Assembly: GCA_947044405.1 (NCBI GenBank)
Contig: CAMRHE010000028.1
Coordinates: forward strand, 10,708,001-10,772,000
Direction: 5' to 3'
Length of the DNA stretch: 64,000 nucleotides
Source of the DNA: Leptodactylus fallax
Lineage: Eukaryota > Chordata > Amphibia > Anura > Leptodactylidae
This document shows positions 11,594-21,889 of this stretch, piece after piece. Position numbers and translations under genes: made by a program. How positions within the stretch are numbered: the first letter of the stretch is position 1; every line of letters starts with the position of its first letter. The notes beneath the pieces are model-generated. The model saw nothing but the letters and a program-made list of their open reading frames with translations. It did no database searches and was not told where the DNA came from.

Positions 11594-11886
11594 CCTTGCT
11601 TGTGAATGACTGAGCCTTTCGGTGTTTTTTGAGCATTCCTCAATTTTCCCAGTCTTTTGTTGCTCCTGTCCCAGCTTTTTTGGAACGTGTTGCAGGCATC
11701 AAATTCAAAATGAGGGAATATTTGCAAAAAAAAAAAAAAAAAAAACTTTATCCATTTGAACATTAAATATCTTGTCTTTTTAGTGTATTCAGCTGAAAAT
11801 AGGTTGAAACGGATTTGCAAAACATTGTATTCTGTTTTTATTTATGTTTTACGCAACGTCCCAACTTAATTGGAATTGGGGTTGTA

Positions 11887-12744
11887 AGTAAATAGAGCTG
11901 GCTGTAGCCCCAAGAACTAGGCAAGCAGCGCTGCAGCAGCACTTCCTCCCCTTTATTCTCATCATCGATGAGGACCCTTGAGGTCAGAGCCCACCGATCA
12001 TGAAGTGACAACATATCCTAGTGCGTTGCGATCACTTTATAACCTCTGTAAAGTGGCTGCTAACTTGGCTGCCATCAGATCTTTATCACAGTCCAACACC
12101 CAACTTTTCCAGACTCCTAGATGGCAGACAGGTTGCTTATCCCTGACATTTACAGACAGGCACATTAGCTGCAGGAAAGCTGGGTGCCTCTTGAGTTTCT
12201 GAGTTAGTTGTCGCACAGCTGTCATAGACACGTTTGTCACAAAAAAATTTTGTGGGGTTTATGTTGATGTTACGATTCTCGGTCACATGACCAGCTCTAC
12301 TCCATGGGTCTACAGCTGGAGAAGAGCAGAGTAGGTGACATCAGTGGCAGTTGGAGAGGCTGCTGGGGAGATAAAGCAGCGAGAGCTCTGACCTCCCCAG
12401 ATAACCGCATTAGCAAGAATATTGGGGATCAGTGGATATGTCGGGGAGTTCTTTGACCCTGCATGTTTAGAGGATTCCTCAGACAATTCCCCTCCATGCA
12501 GTTCTCCGGTTTCCAGGCTCGATCATTTCCTTTGCTGTTACGGCGCTGATCATTACTCTGCCATCTCTGTGCCACATGTCAACCCTGGGGCACAGGACCA
12601 TATGGATGACGCCTGCTATCATATTGTACTGGCAGGACTCGGTATCAGAGACTTTCTGAGCTGCTGCCTTTATACATTGCTGCGATAGTCACCAATATAT
12701 CCCTCATAGGAAAGTACTGAAGCTGCAGCAGCACAAAAACATCT
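11887..12744. other. Plain sequence
   Basis: No gene or known repeat recognised; scattered short ORFs only. Confidence 0.4.
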
Positions 12745-13500
12745 ATATACTATATATACACAGAACTGGCACTGCTATACACTGTATATACACAGAACCG
12801 ACGCTGCAATATACTGTATATACACAGAACCGGCACTGCTATATACTGTGTATACACAGAACTGGCACTGCTATATACTGTATATACACAGAACTAGCAC
12901 TGCTATGCACTGTATATACACAGAACCAGCACTGCTATATACTGTATATACACAGAACTGGCACTGCTATATACTGTGTATACACAGAACTGGCACTGCT
13001 ATATACTGTATATACACAGAACTGGCACTATTATATAGCTGTATATACACAGAACTGGCTTTGCTATATACTGTATACAGTATACACAGAACTGGCACTG
13101 CTATACACTGTATATACACAGAAGCAGCACTGCTATATGCTGTATATACACAGAACTGGCACTATTATATAGCTGTATATACACAGAACTGGCACTGCTA
13201 TATACTGTATATACACAGAACCAGCACTGCTATACACTGTATATATACAGAACCAGCACTGCTATATGCTGTATATACACAGAACTGGCACTGCTATATG
13301 CTGTATATACATAGAACTGGCACTATTATATAGCTGTATATACACAGAACTGGCACTGCTATATACTGTATATACACAGAACCAGCACTGCTATACACTG
13401 TATATACACAGAACCAACACTGCTATATGCTGTATATACACCGAACTGGCACTATTATATAGCTGTATATACAAAGAACCATCACTTCTGTACACTGTGT
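12745..13500. repeat. 32-bp minisatellite
   Basis: About 23 units of 32 bp with the core tatatacacagaactggcac followed by tgctatatactg. Longer frames here (12848-13333, 13266-13547) repeat every 32 residues, as expected for a 32-bp unit, and are not genes. Confidence 0.94.
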
Positions 13501-13744
13501 GTGTACATAAAAATAGTACCTGTATATGCCTATTCAGCACCTGCTGAACTACAAATCCATGTATGCAATATAGAGGGAATTGGATGTGATCAATACTAAA
13601 ATGAATCTCTGCCCCAAGTGAAATAAATAAAAATCCTACCAGTATATAGGTCTCCTACTAGGGTGCGGTTATATTACATAGTTTGTTATGTCAGTGGTTA
13701 TTATATACTGTATATCCTGCAGTACAAGGGTTGTCAGTGTTCAC

Positions 13745-14092
13745 AAACAAACATTACATACACACTGTACACAGATACTATATGCACTGTACACACATAC
13801 TACATACACACAGTACACATTTACTAGGTACACCGTACACACATACAACGTATACACACTGTACACACTACACACATACTACATACTCACATACTACATG
13901 CAACGTACACACTGTATGCACATACAGCATACACACACTATGTACACACATACTACACACACATATTACATACAAACTGTACAAACATACTATGTGCACT
14001 GTACACACATTCTACATACACGCATTCTATTTGCACTGTGCACATACTACGTACACACATACTACATGATACACACTGTACACACATAATTT
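13745..14092. repeat. AC/TA-rich degenerate simple repeat
   Basis: Degenerate array built on acacatactacata and cactgtacacac motifs. No stable unit length. Confidence 0.85.
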
Positions 14093-14324
14093 TTGCATCT
14101 AGGGCTTTGTATTGTCTACTGATAAGTGCTTGGCAGTGGTCTGTCCCTGTATGACTATTAGGGGTTGACTAGTGCTAGCCTTGTCCTGCGCTCTCCTCTC
14201 CTCCCCTCCCCCACTTTCTCTATACATGTGATATTACATGGTCAACAGATCAGAGGGTGAGCCCAGAAATAGAGAGACAGATTAATGATCATAAATGAGG
14301 CAGACCCTCCAGCAGTTTAGGGGT

Positions 14325-14505
14325 ATGGGCAGCCAGGTGGCTCAGAGGTTAGTACTGGGGTCCATGGTTGGAATCCAGTCAAGACCATTATCTGCCTGTA
14401 GCTTGTATGTTCTCCCCGTGTTTTCCTGGGTTTCCTCCCACACTCCAAAGACATTCTGACAGATTGTGAATTTAGGCTGTGATCCCTACTGGAGGCAATG
14501 AGTGA
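14325..14505 (+). mobile_element. tRNA-derived V-SINE, 5' half
   Basis: The head has RNA polymerase III promoter boxes: an A-box-like tggctcagagg at about 14338 and a B-box-like ggttggaatcc at about 14366 (one change from the usual GGTTCGAATCC). It is followed by the conserved central block tgtatgttctccccgtg, then gggtttcctcccacactcc. The order tRNA-like head then this central block is the V-SINE arrangement. The 3' tail is lost or diverged here but present in other copies in this window. Confidence 0.8.
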
Positions 14506-14597
14506 TGACAATGAATGTCTGACAATGTCTTCCTTCAGATTACGTTGGTGCTATGTAGTTAGGTTCTAATAGTCAGACAGTGTATGCTTATAACAAG

Positions 14598-14695
14598 CAG
14601 TCTGACACTACACCATATTTATCACAGTGACTAATACTACACCAGATTTATTACAGTGACTGATACTTCATCAGATTAATCACAGTGACTATTGC
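14598..14695. repeat. Short tandem repeat, about 32 bp, three units
   Basis: Three diverged units containing agattta and tcacagtgactaatactaca. Confidence 0.7.
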
Positions 14696-15784
14696 TGGAT
14701 GATAAATCTGCCATATCTTTACTCTGTCTAGTCTTCATTTATACCACCTATTAGTTGGCTGACTTGGAGCCAGAATTTTATGCAATTTGAGTGCATTTTG
14801 TCACTTTTTACGCCACACCCCTTGCCTGAGAAGCCATGTCTACATGTCTAGCATGTTACCAAAGAAAGATTTTAGCTCTACTGGATTTGCAAAATTTACA
14901 CCAGAGTCTAGTAGTGACCACAATAGTAAATTTGCCCTATTGATTTTTTTCCATCATAGAAACACCCCAACAATCCTGACGGATCCCATAGACTATAATG
15001 GGGTTTACCAGGCTTACCTTGTAGTGCACTTCGTTGTACCAGATGAATAAGTTCTTTTTCATGGGATATACGCCTGAAGCTCCTAAATGTAGCCCAAGTA
15101 ATACACAAGTGTACCAATGTCTAGCATGAAATCTGCAAAATCTGAAACAGGGCCATTGGCCTCCAACACATTTCCAGTTATAATCCATCTCCGACCTTGG
15201 CTGCAGTGCAATCCCTATCGTCTCTCTTCTGAAGTACCAGTGCAGAAGAATGGCTGCACTGGGGCGGGATTGGGGGTTGTTGGTCAAAGTTTAGATTCTG
15301 GGGACCCTCTAGTAAATCCTGTCTCTATGGCTTCCTATCTAACACTCTTGTACCCTTCCAATCAACTTTTGTCTGCTCCTCCGTTGCCTCCACCCCCAGT
15401 CCCTCCACTGCTGTAATCTCCGATCCTCACAAGACCTCCTTCTCTGTTCTCTTCTTGTCTACTACTTGCATAATAGTCTCCAGGATTTCTCCTCGGCTTT
15501 CTCCATTCTTGGGAACTCATTACCCAACATATCAGATTAGCCTGATATCTTGGATAATGAAAACCTACCTCTTCAGGAAAGTCTACAACCTACAACTAGA
15601 GTTGGCCGAACCTCTCAGGATTTACTTTACTTTGGGTGTGGGTTGCTTGGGATCAAGATTTGTTTCAGGTGAAACAAGTTCGGTACGAACCCGAAGTGAA
15701 ATTATTATACTTGGGGTCTCTTCAGATCCCAGAGTATAATAGATATAGGCCAGGGGAGGTGTAAAAAAAAAAAAAAAAAAAATT
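14696..15784. other. Non-coding sequence with possible dispersed-repeat pieces
   Basis: Mostly unrecognised. Near 14985-15005 lies a fragment of the MITE seen at 3424. Around 15500-15600 the plus strand encodes WIMKTYLFRKVYNL in an open stretch; this resembles a peptide I associate with the 3' ends of degraded vertebrate retroelements, but support is weak. A poly-A run is at 15763-15781. Confidence 0.3.
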
Positions 15785-15965
15785 ATACGCACCTTCTCTC
15801 CCCTCTTTTAGGTCTCCTTGCAGTGCCTGGTGCTCAACATGACGCTCGTCATGCCCATGTCACCGCTGTGGTCAAATCACAGGCCTCATCGGGCACATGA
15901 TGTCACCAGGAGAGCGCCGGATGCCGTGAGGAGTCCCAAAAGAGGTAAGGGAAGGTGAGTATGAA
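15785..15965. mobile_element. Foldback MITE-like element
   Basis: Left arm caccttctctcccctctttt and right arm aaaagaggtaagggaaggtg form an inverted repeat around a CpG-containing centre. The architecture is similar to the palindrome at 47992-48224. Confidence 0.55.
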
Positions 15966-16855
15966 TGTTTTTTATTTTTTACACCTGCCCTGGGCCTACA
16001 TCTATTATATTTAGGGGTCTAAGACCCCAGAGTATAATAATTTACCGCATTACATATTGCGATTTTATTTCGTCCAAGACAAATCCCAAATTGTTCGGTT
16101 TTGTTAAAAACTGAATAATTTGGGATATTCCGCGTCGAACCCGGCTTGTGCCAAAGTGGTTCTCCTATCATTACCTACAACAATCGTGATGCTACTAAGA
16201 TGCCGTAAGAGCAAACCAAGAGCAATCATTGTACCGGCCAAACCCCCCCCCCCCCCCCAAAAAAAAAAAAAAACCAAAAAAAAACCAATGTAATAAAATT
16301 CTGTAGATTGTGTTGGTTCTGGCTCCTTGGCATAGAAGGACGTGGCTTATTAATGGTTATCGTAGACTCTGCCATCTGTGACAAATAAAGAACTATTGCA
16401 AAAAGTTTCTATTCATCTGGATAAAAATGACAATTTTGGCTTTTTGAAATTTTTATAGTTAAATTACATGGTAGAAGAAGAAGGAGAGATCATTGTCCTT
16501 AGATATGAGATAGCAGAGCACGGGTTTCTAGGTGGTTTTGCAGATCCGTCCTCTCTCTATTTATACATAATACATGACATGGAAATGGACTGTCTAAGAC
16601 CTTTTCAATTAAATATACAGTCACTTCAGCTCCGGTGCCTCATTGTTTCCGTGTAGAATTGCTCCTATTCTCTGAGTTGTATAGTGCCTGGTGACGTAGA
16701 TTATTACTAAATCCTCGGAAGTGACGGACTCCTCCTGTGTACAGCAGTGTAGTAAGACGTGTGTTACTGCAGTGCGAGGAGACACAGCCAATGCCCATCT
16801 ACATTACAGCATCAATACCATAAAGTATATGTCTGACTTACTATCTCATGGGGCA
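15966..16855. other. Plain sequence with C/A homopolymer tract
   Basis: A C run followed by A runs occupies about 16243-16285. No gene recognised in the rest. Confidence 0.4.
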
Positions 16856-17115
16856 AGGCATTATGGGAAAGGAGCTGGGGAGCTCATGCGCCCTCTGTTG
16901 GATGTAACAGATCCTCAATTTGCTTTTGACTCACCGAGCCTTGAGACAGCAAAAGGGATTTTAGCCAAGCCAATTTCACTTTTTGCAGATAAGTGAAATT
17001 GGCTTGGCTAAAATCCCTTTTGCTGTCTCAAGGCTCGGTGAGTCAAAAGCAAATTGAGGATCTGTTACATCCAACAGAGGGCGCATGAGCTCCCAGCTCC
17101 TTTCCCATAATGCCT
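16856..17115. repeat. Near-perfect palindrome, 126-bp arms, 9-nt spacer
   Basis: Left arm 16856-16981 and right arm 16991-17115 are reverse complements with a single one-base length difference (ctgggga against tcccagc, near 16877/17094). The spacer is tttgcagat. The arms contain gcgccctctgttggatg and are otherwise unlike other repeats in the window. No target-site duplication or transposon terminus is obvious. Possible origins: a foldback transposon or a recent inverted duplication. The ORF crossing it (16721-16996) has no known domain. Confidence 0.93.
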
Positions 17116-17383
17116 TGTGATATGTAGATGCTAAGTAGAGGGCAAAAGGCAATTAAAATCTCTACACACCTTCACTGGTGCTCTCCTCAATGTGAGAGAT
17201 TCTTGTCCCTATCTCATGGGGCTGCAGCAGGTCTCCCAGTCTTATTATTCGGATTAAAGACACCCTTGTCCCTATTCACCTGATGTCTCAATAAATAAAA
17301 AGAGAAACGGGGAGGAGACCCCAAGAAATATTCTGATATTTTCCCTTTGTGTCTATGTTACATGGGAGGTTTCCACAGTTATT

Positions 17384-17465
17384 CCCTATCCATAAAATAG
17401 GGGATAACTTGCAGATCAGTTGAGGTCCAACCACTCAGACCCCCACTGATCAGGAGAAGGGAGGA
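17384..17465. repeat. Frog 'gataac' dispersed repeat fragment
   Basis: Contains ccataaaataggggataact and the block ggtccaaccactcagacccc. The same family is seen at 21118-21432, 37185-37265 and 38325-38380. Confidence 0.6.
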
Positions 17466-17479
17466 CTTTCATCCCAATC

Positions 17480-17990
17480 TCTCCCTTTTTCCTCCCTCCT
17501 TCCTTCGTCCCCACTTCCTTCCTTTCCTTGCCACCCTCCTTCCTTCCTTCCTACCCTCCCTGCTTCCTTGCTCCTTCCCTCCCTCCCTCCCTCCTTTTTC
17601 CCTCTTTTCTTCCTTCCTCTTTCCTTTCCACCATTCCTTCCTTCCTTTCTCTTTCCTAACTCCTGTCCTCTTTCTTTCCCTCCATTCTCCCCCCTTCCTT
17701 CCTTCCTTCCTTCCTTCCTTCCTTCCTTCCTTCCTTCCTTCCTTCCTTTCCTTTCCTCTCCACCCTCCCTCCTTCCTTACGTCTTTCATCCCTCCCTCCC
17801 CCTTTTTCCCTCCTTTTTTCCTTCCCTGCTCCCCCCTTTTTCCCTGCTTTCTTCCTTCCTCCTTCTCCCCTTCCTTCCTCTTTCCTTTCCACCATTCCTT
17901 CCTCCCTCCCTCTTTCCTTCCTTCCTCCATTCCTCTTTCTTTCCCTCCTTCCTCCCTCTCTCCCTCCCTCCCTCCTTCCTTCCCCCCCTA
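17480..17990. repeat. Polypyrimidine (CCTT)n-type tract
   Basis: About 510 bp almost free of purines on the plus strand, including a clean (TTCC)n run at about 17693-17747. Such mirror-symmetric tracts can form triplex DNA. The Phe/Pro/Ser-rich + frame and Lys/Arg/Glu/Gly-rich - frame are composition artefacts. Confidence 0.95.
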
Positions 17991-18540
17991 TGAGTCTTAG
18001 GCGTTGCCTCTACAGTAGGTTATTAAAGGTGTGTAGAACTTTTTCCCAAGTAACTAGAGGTCAATGTATAACCTTCTGAGACCTCCATATAGACCCTTCC
18101 ATTAAACCTATAAAAATCCCCTGAAGACTCAGGATTATGAAGTCGATATTGTGTGGTAAATAGTCGCAGTGCGCGCGGATCCCGCACATGTCGTAAAGTA
18201 GGTCACCCCTCACATGAAGAACATGCTCATTTTTTCTTGATCACAATATGAATAAATAATGAGGCTGCTGTTTTGGCAGCTCCGGGTCTGGGCTCTGCAT
18301 CTTCTTCTGTAGAGATGAGCAAAATGATTTATTCAGTTCTTAAAGAATTTGAGCAAGCATGGGTGTAATGGGGTAACAGAGCATGGGTGTAATGGGGCAA
18401 TGATCATTGCTCCAGTAGCCATTGTTCCTTGCCCATCTACTTTACATTCGCCTGTGTGAAACACGTTAATTGGGAAAGACCTCCGATCAAAGTGTAATAT
18501 CATGGGATTGCACTCAGCACTCGGGCGGTGTAATATCACC
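17991..18540. other. Plain sequence
   Basis: No gene or repeat recognised apart from a short tandem piece (gcatgggtgtaatgggg, two copies, 18357-18395). Confidence 0.4.
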
Positions 18541-18788
18541 CTAGGGTAAGTTCACATGGTGGGATCTGTTGAAAAAATTCTGCTGCCAATTTACTTCAAT
18601 GAGAGGTAGACGCTTTTTCAGCTAGTGGGAAAAAGAAGCGTGCTGCCCAATCTTTGGGCTGATTCCTCCGAAACCTCCGATTGAAGTGAACGGGACTAGG
18701 AAATCTTTCTGACAATGGCAGGAAGATAACTGTGGCAAAATTAGGTTGTCAGGTCCAACAACAAAATCCGCTGTGTGACATAACCCTT
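18541..18788. mobile_element. MITE with agggtaagttcacat terminus
   Basis: Left end agggtaagttcacatggtgg and the reverse complement of the right end (agggttatgtcacacagcgg) match well. Interior is non-coding. A common frog MITE layout. Confidence 0.6.
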
Positions 18789-19009
18789 ACAGTAGAAGAA
18801 AGGAGCCCTATTTTTGTTTCGATAACTTAGGCCTTATTCACACAAATGTCAAAAACAGTGTTTTTAGAACCCATTGGGGAAGATTGGGGACAGAAATCTA
18901 CGCCATTCAAGAACTGCCTAGATTCCCTGTTTTCTCAGAAGACTGGCGTAAGTTATGATAAATATGTCGGCATCTCTGTCATGGCCCTCCGTGCTCTCTG
19001 TCATTCGAC

Positions 19010-19290
19010 CCTCTCTGCTCTTCACCATGGTCCTCCCTGCTCTACACCCTGACTCTCCCTTCTTCCTACCTTGAACTTCCCTGCTCTCCACCACAGCCCT
19101 CCCTGCTCTACACCCTGACTCTCCCTGCTCTCCACCACAGCCCTCCCTGCTCTACACCCTGACTTTCCCTGCTTTCCACCACAGCCCTCCCTGCTCTACA
19201 CCCTGACCCTCCCTGCTCTCCACCACGGCCCTCCCTACTCTACACCCTGACCCTCCCTGCCTTCCACCTCTTCCCTCCCTGCAATGCCCC
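19010..19290. repeat. 44-bp (22-bp half-unit) minisatellite
   Basis: Six to seven pyrimidine-rich units: ccctccctgctctacaccct alternating with gactctccctgctctccacc. Confidence 0.9.
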
Positions 19291-19529
19291 CCCCGCCTCA
19301 TCCTCCCTGCATTATATAAGACCCCGTACACCTAGTGATGGCAGTATACAGATCTCACAAGACAAACATTGGATCGAATAAAGAAGTGCAAAATGTCCCA
19401 CAAGGAGACAAAATGTGTTAATAACGTATATAAGAAAATATGTTTATGACACATTAGTAACACAAATGCTCACAGAGCACTATGGGGAGGCTGCAGCAAG
19501 GGGGTCGGAGGATCTGCCCACCCTATATA

Positions 19530-19903
19530 CAGGCGCATCTCAATAAATTAGAATATCTTTGAAACGTTCATTCATTTCAGTAATTCAGTAATACAATTCA
19601 TAATCAGCGTCTTCCATGACTGTGTGTCCTACTGAACTAGACTGAGGGACCATTTAAAGGCTTAGGAAACCTTGGCAGGTGACACTGAATTTACAATACT
19701 GAACTTTTTTACAATATTCAAATTTTCTTAGATTTGGGTTTTCATTACCTGTAATCCATAATCAACATTTACAGAAATAAAACACTTGAAATAGAAGACT
19801 CTGTGTGTAAAGAATCTAGAAAATATAGGAGGTCACTTTTTTAATTTAATTACTGAAAGAAATAAACGTTTCAAAGATATTCTAATTTATTGAGATGCAC
19901 CTG
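19530..19903. mobile_element. Mariner-type MITE with TA target sites
   Basis: Flanked by TA (19528-19529 and 19904-19905). Termini caggcgcatctcaataaatt and the inverted aatttattgagatgcacctg, with further pairing of gaatatctttgaaacgtt. At 374 bp it has no transposase and would need a mariner/Tc1 enzyme in trans. The terminal signature is widespread in fish and frog genomes. Confidence 0.88.
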
Positions 19904-19905
19904 TA

Positions 19906-21115
19906 CATAGAGGGTTTATGGAGTATACGGAAGCTTTACTGTAAGGTCTTTATACATAATCATTATTTCAGGCTCATGGGAGGTTCACTTTAAGAAATGG
20001 CTGCTGCAGCTATGTGTGAGGCAAAAAAAGGCGTATGACCTGTCAGTAAATGATACCATGACGCCACCACCTACTTGTCAAAGTCTGGGGAAAAAAACAA
20101 TATTGTAAGAGTATTATCTATCTGCAAATGTATTGTGACTCACTTAGCCAAAAATAGTTCGGGCCTATGAATATAGGTCAGTACTGTATGCATTGATGGA
20201 AGTGTTCTATATACTGCACAGCCCTGATCGTCGACTTATTGTCTTATCCAGTTTCCAGGCTCAGGTCGGATCCTGCTCTCGTATTATAAGTCCCAGTGTT
20301 CGGGCATCAAAGATTTATGAGATTTTATGTTGCATTGAAAAGATTCTCAGAAAAGAAGCCTCTGCCGAAAATGTCTTGTCAATGTCTTAGCACAATGAAA
20401 TTCAGAAAATTGGCACCAGGGTTGGTATTAGGGGGTGGCCAAGAATCCTACTGGGCTTCCAATTATCCCACAATTGAGAGAGATGCATATAAGCCTTAGA
20501 CCAGCTGTAGACTAGCCGAGGATATACGATTAACCTCTTTACTGCCCTAGACTACCAGCTAGACTGCCCTTTACTGAACTAGCTCACTATTTGGCCATAA
20601 TGTGGCAGGATCAGTTGGGCACTCAGTGGTAGTGCTTTATGGGCATTATATGGCAGTAATATGTGGCAGTGATCCAGTCCATAAGTGTATGTGCTTTAGA
20701 CTGCTTTTGGTTGTTTCCAATTTTTTTTTTCTGGATGGAAAACTGCGGATGTTTTTGTGTATTTCAATCCAGCAAAAAATACATCCATTTTTAATTCTGC
20801 ACAAAAATGCCTGTAAACTGATGCAATTAGATAAACAGATCAATTTTTGTTCCATCCAGCAAATAAAACCACCACCCTGGTGGCTGCCCTTCGTCTTTGA
20901 CTCTTCTCGCCCAGACTGGTTCTAGAGTCCCCGGTGTCTCCCTCCCATCACCTGCTCTGGTTCATATTTTTCTTAATGTTCACTTACTTTGTCTCTGTTA
21001 ATTGACATCCGGACTTTGTGTCTGAAAGGACCTTGCTTGTGAACAGCAGAGCTGTCGTCAAGACATGTTTGCTACACAGATGGTAGTGCTGGCAACCTGC
21101 TGGACTCTTATAGGG
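19906..21115. other. Plain sequence
   Basis: No gene, RNA or repeat family recognised. Confidence 0.4.
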
Positions 21116-21117
21116 GT

Positions 21118-21432
21118 TTTACCAAGTTTTGAAGTTATCCCTTAGTTATCAATAGGATAGAGGATAACCTTATGGTTGTTGGGAATCCGACCGCTGGGAC
21201 CCTCACCGATTCTGCGGTTCTTCCACCCTGATGGGTGCCCTGCCACTCCATTCATTCTCTGTGGGAACATCAGAGATAGGCGAGTACAGAGCAATGGGCA
21301 GAGAAGCAGGACACTTGATTGGTCTGCCACTCCATCAGGATGGGAGAACTGGACAACCATTCTCGAGATCGATGGGATTCCAAGCAGGTGGTTCTCCACC
21401 AATCATGAAGCTATTCCCTAAAATCCCTTTAA
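21118..21432. repeat. Frog 'gataac' dispersed repeat
   Basis: Contains tcaataggatagaggataac and gaatccgaccgctgggaccc, with a foldback right half ending ccctaaaatccctttaa. Non-coding dispersed repeat. Confidence 0.65.
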
Positions 21433-21540
21433 GCAAGTTGCTTTTTAAGTGCATGGTCTATCTGAAAAATAAAGGCCATAACCTGATCCCATGCATTAAA
21501 ATGTGAAAATTGTCTGCTTTTTAGTTATTAGTAAAAGGGG

Positions 21541-21870
21541 TTTTTAAAGGTCCCTGGTAACTGTCATACTGGTGACCTATCCTCAGGACTGGCAATAAGA
21601 ACCTGATCAGTGGGGTCTGACACTCATACTATGCACCGATCAGCTGGTACTGCTGCCTCCAGATATGAGAAGCTATACAGGAAATGGTGCTGGCAGCAGA
21701 AGGAGCTGTCCAGTATATAGCGGTCGTGCCAAGTTCTGCAGGTCTTATATTGTGCTGACTCCAGAAGAGTGGCGCTGCTGAGGTAGATGATCAGTACAGG
21801 ATCCAGGTGTCGGACCCCCACTTATCAGATACTGATGACCTGAAAATAGATCATTGATATGAAAATTGCC
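21541..21870. repeat. Dispersed repeat with 'gacctatcctcagga' ends
   Basis: Left part tggtgacctatcctcaggac and a right part with the inverted block tactgatgacctgaaaatag. Related copy at 32285-32622. It directly abuts the MITE that hosts the 6-kb array. Confidence 0.6.
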
Positions 21871-21889
21871 CAGACCCAGAAATCCTCTT

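Larger units (their letters stand above)
9517..11884 (-). mobile_element. Tc1-like DNA transposon with long TIRs and TA target sites
   Basis: Flanked by TA at 9515-9516 and 11885-11886. Ends are caaccccaattcc and ggaattggggttg. The inverted repeats extend about 235 bp (9517-9752 and 11648-11884), each with an internal T or A run (about 9661-9676; 11729-11747). The single gene, a DD34E transposase, lies on the minus strand and is broken by an internal minisatellite. The element is 2,368 bp; without the array it would be close to the usual Tc1-like 1.5 kb. Confidence 0.92.

Noticed and set aside
8225..13500. CRISPR-like regularly spaced repeats
   Set aside because: The units are contiguous and diverge throughout; there are no constant repeats with unique spacers, no cas genes, and the DNA is vertebrate.
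14325..14505. A tRNA gene
   Set aside because: A- and B-box-like motifs are present but no cloverleaf follows; the downstream V-domain block shows it is a SINE.
16856..17115. A microRNA precursor
   Set aside because: The arms are far longer and more perfect than a normal pre-miRNA stem; a foldback or inverted duplication explains it better.
17469..17993. Basic Lys/Arg/Glu/Gly-rich ORF on the minus strand and Phe/Pro-rich ORF on the plus strand
   Set aside because: Caused by the polypurine/polypyrimidine tract.
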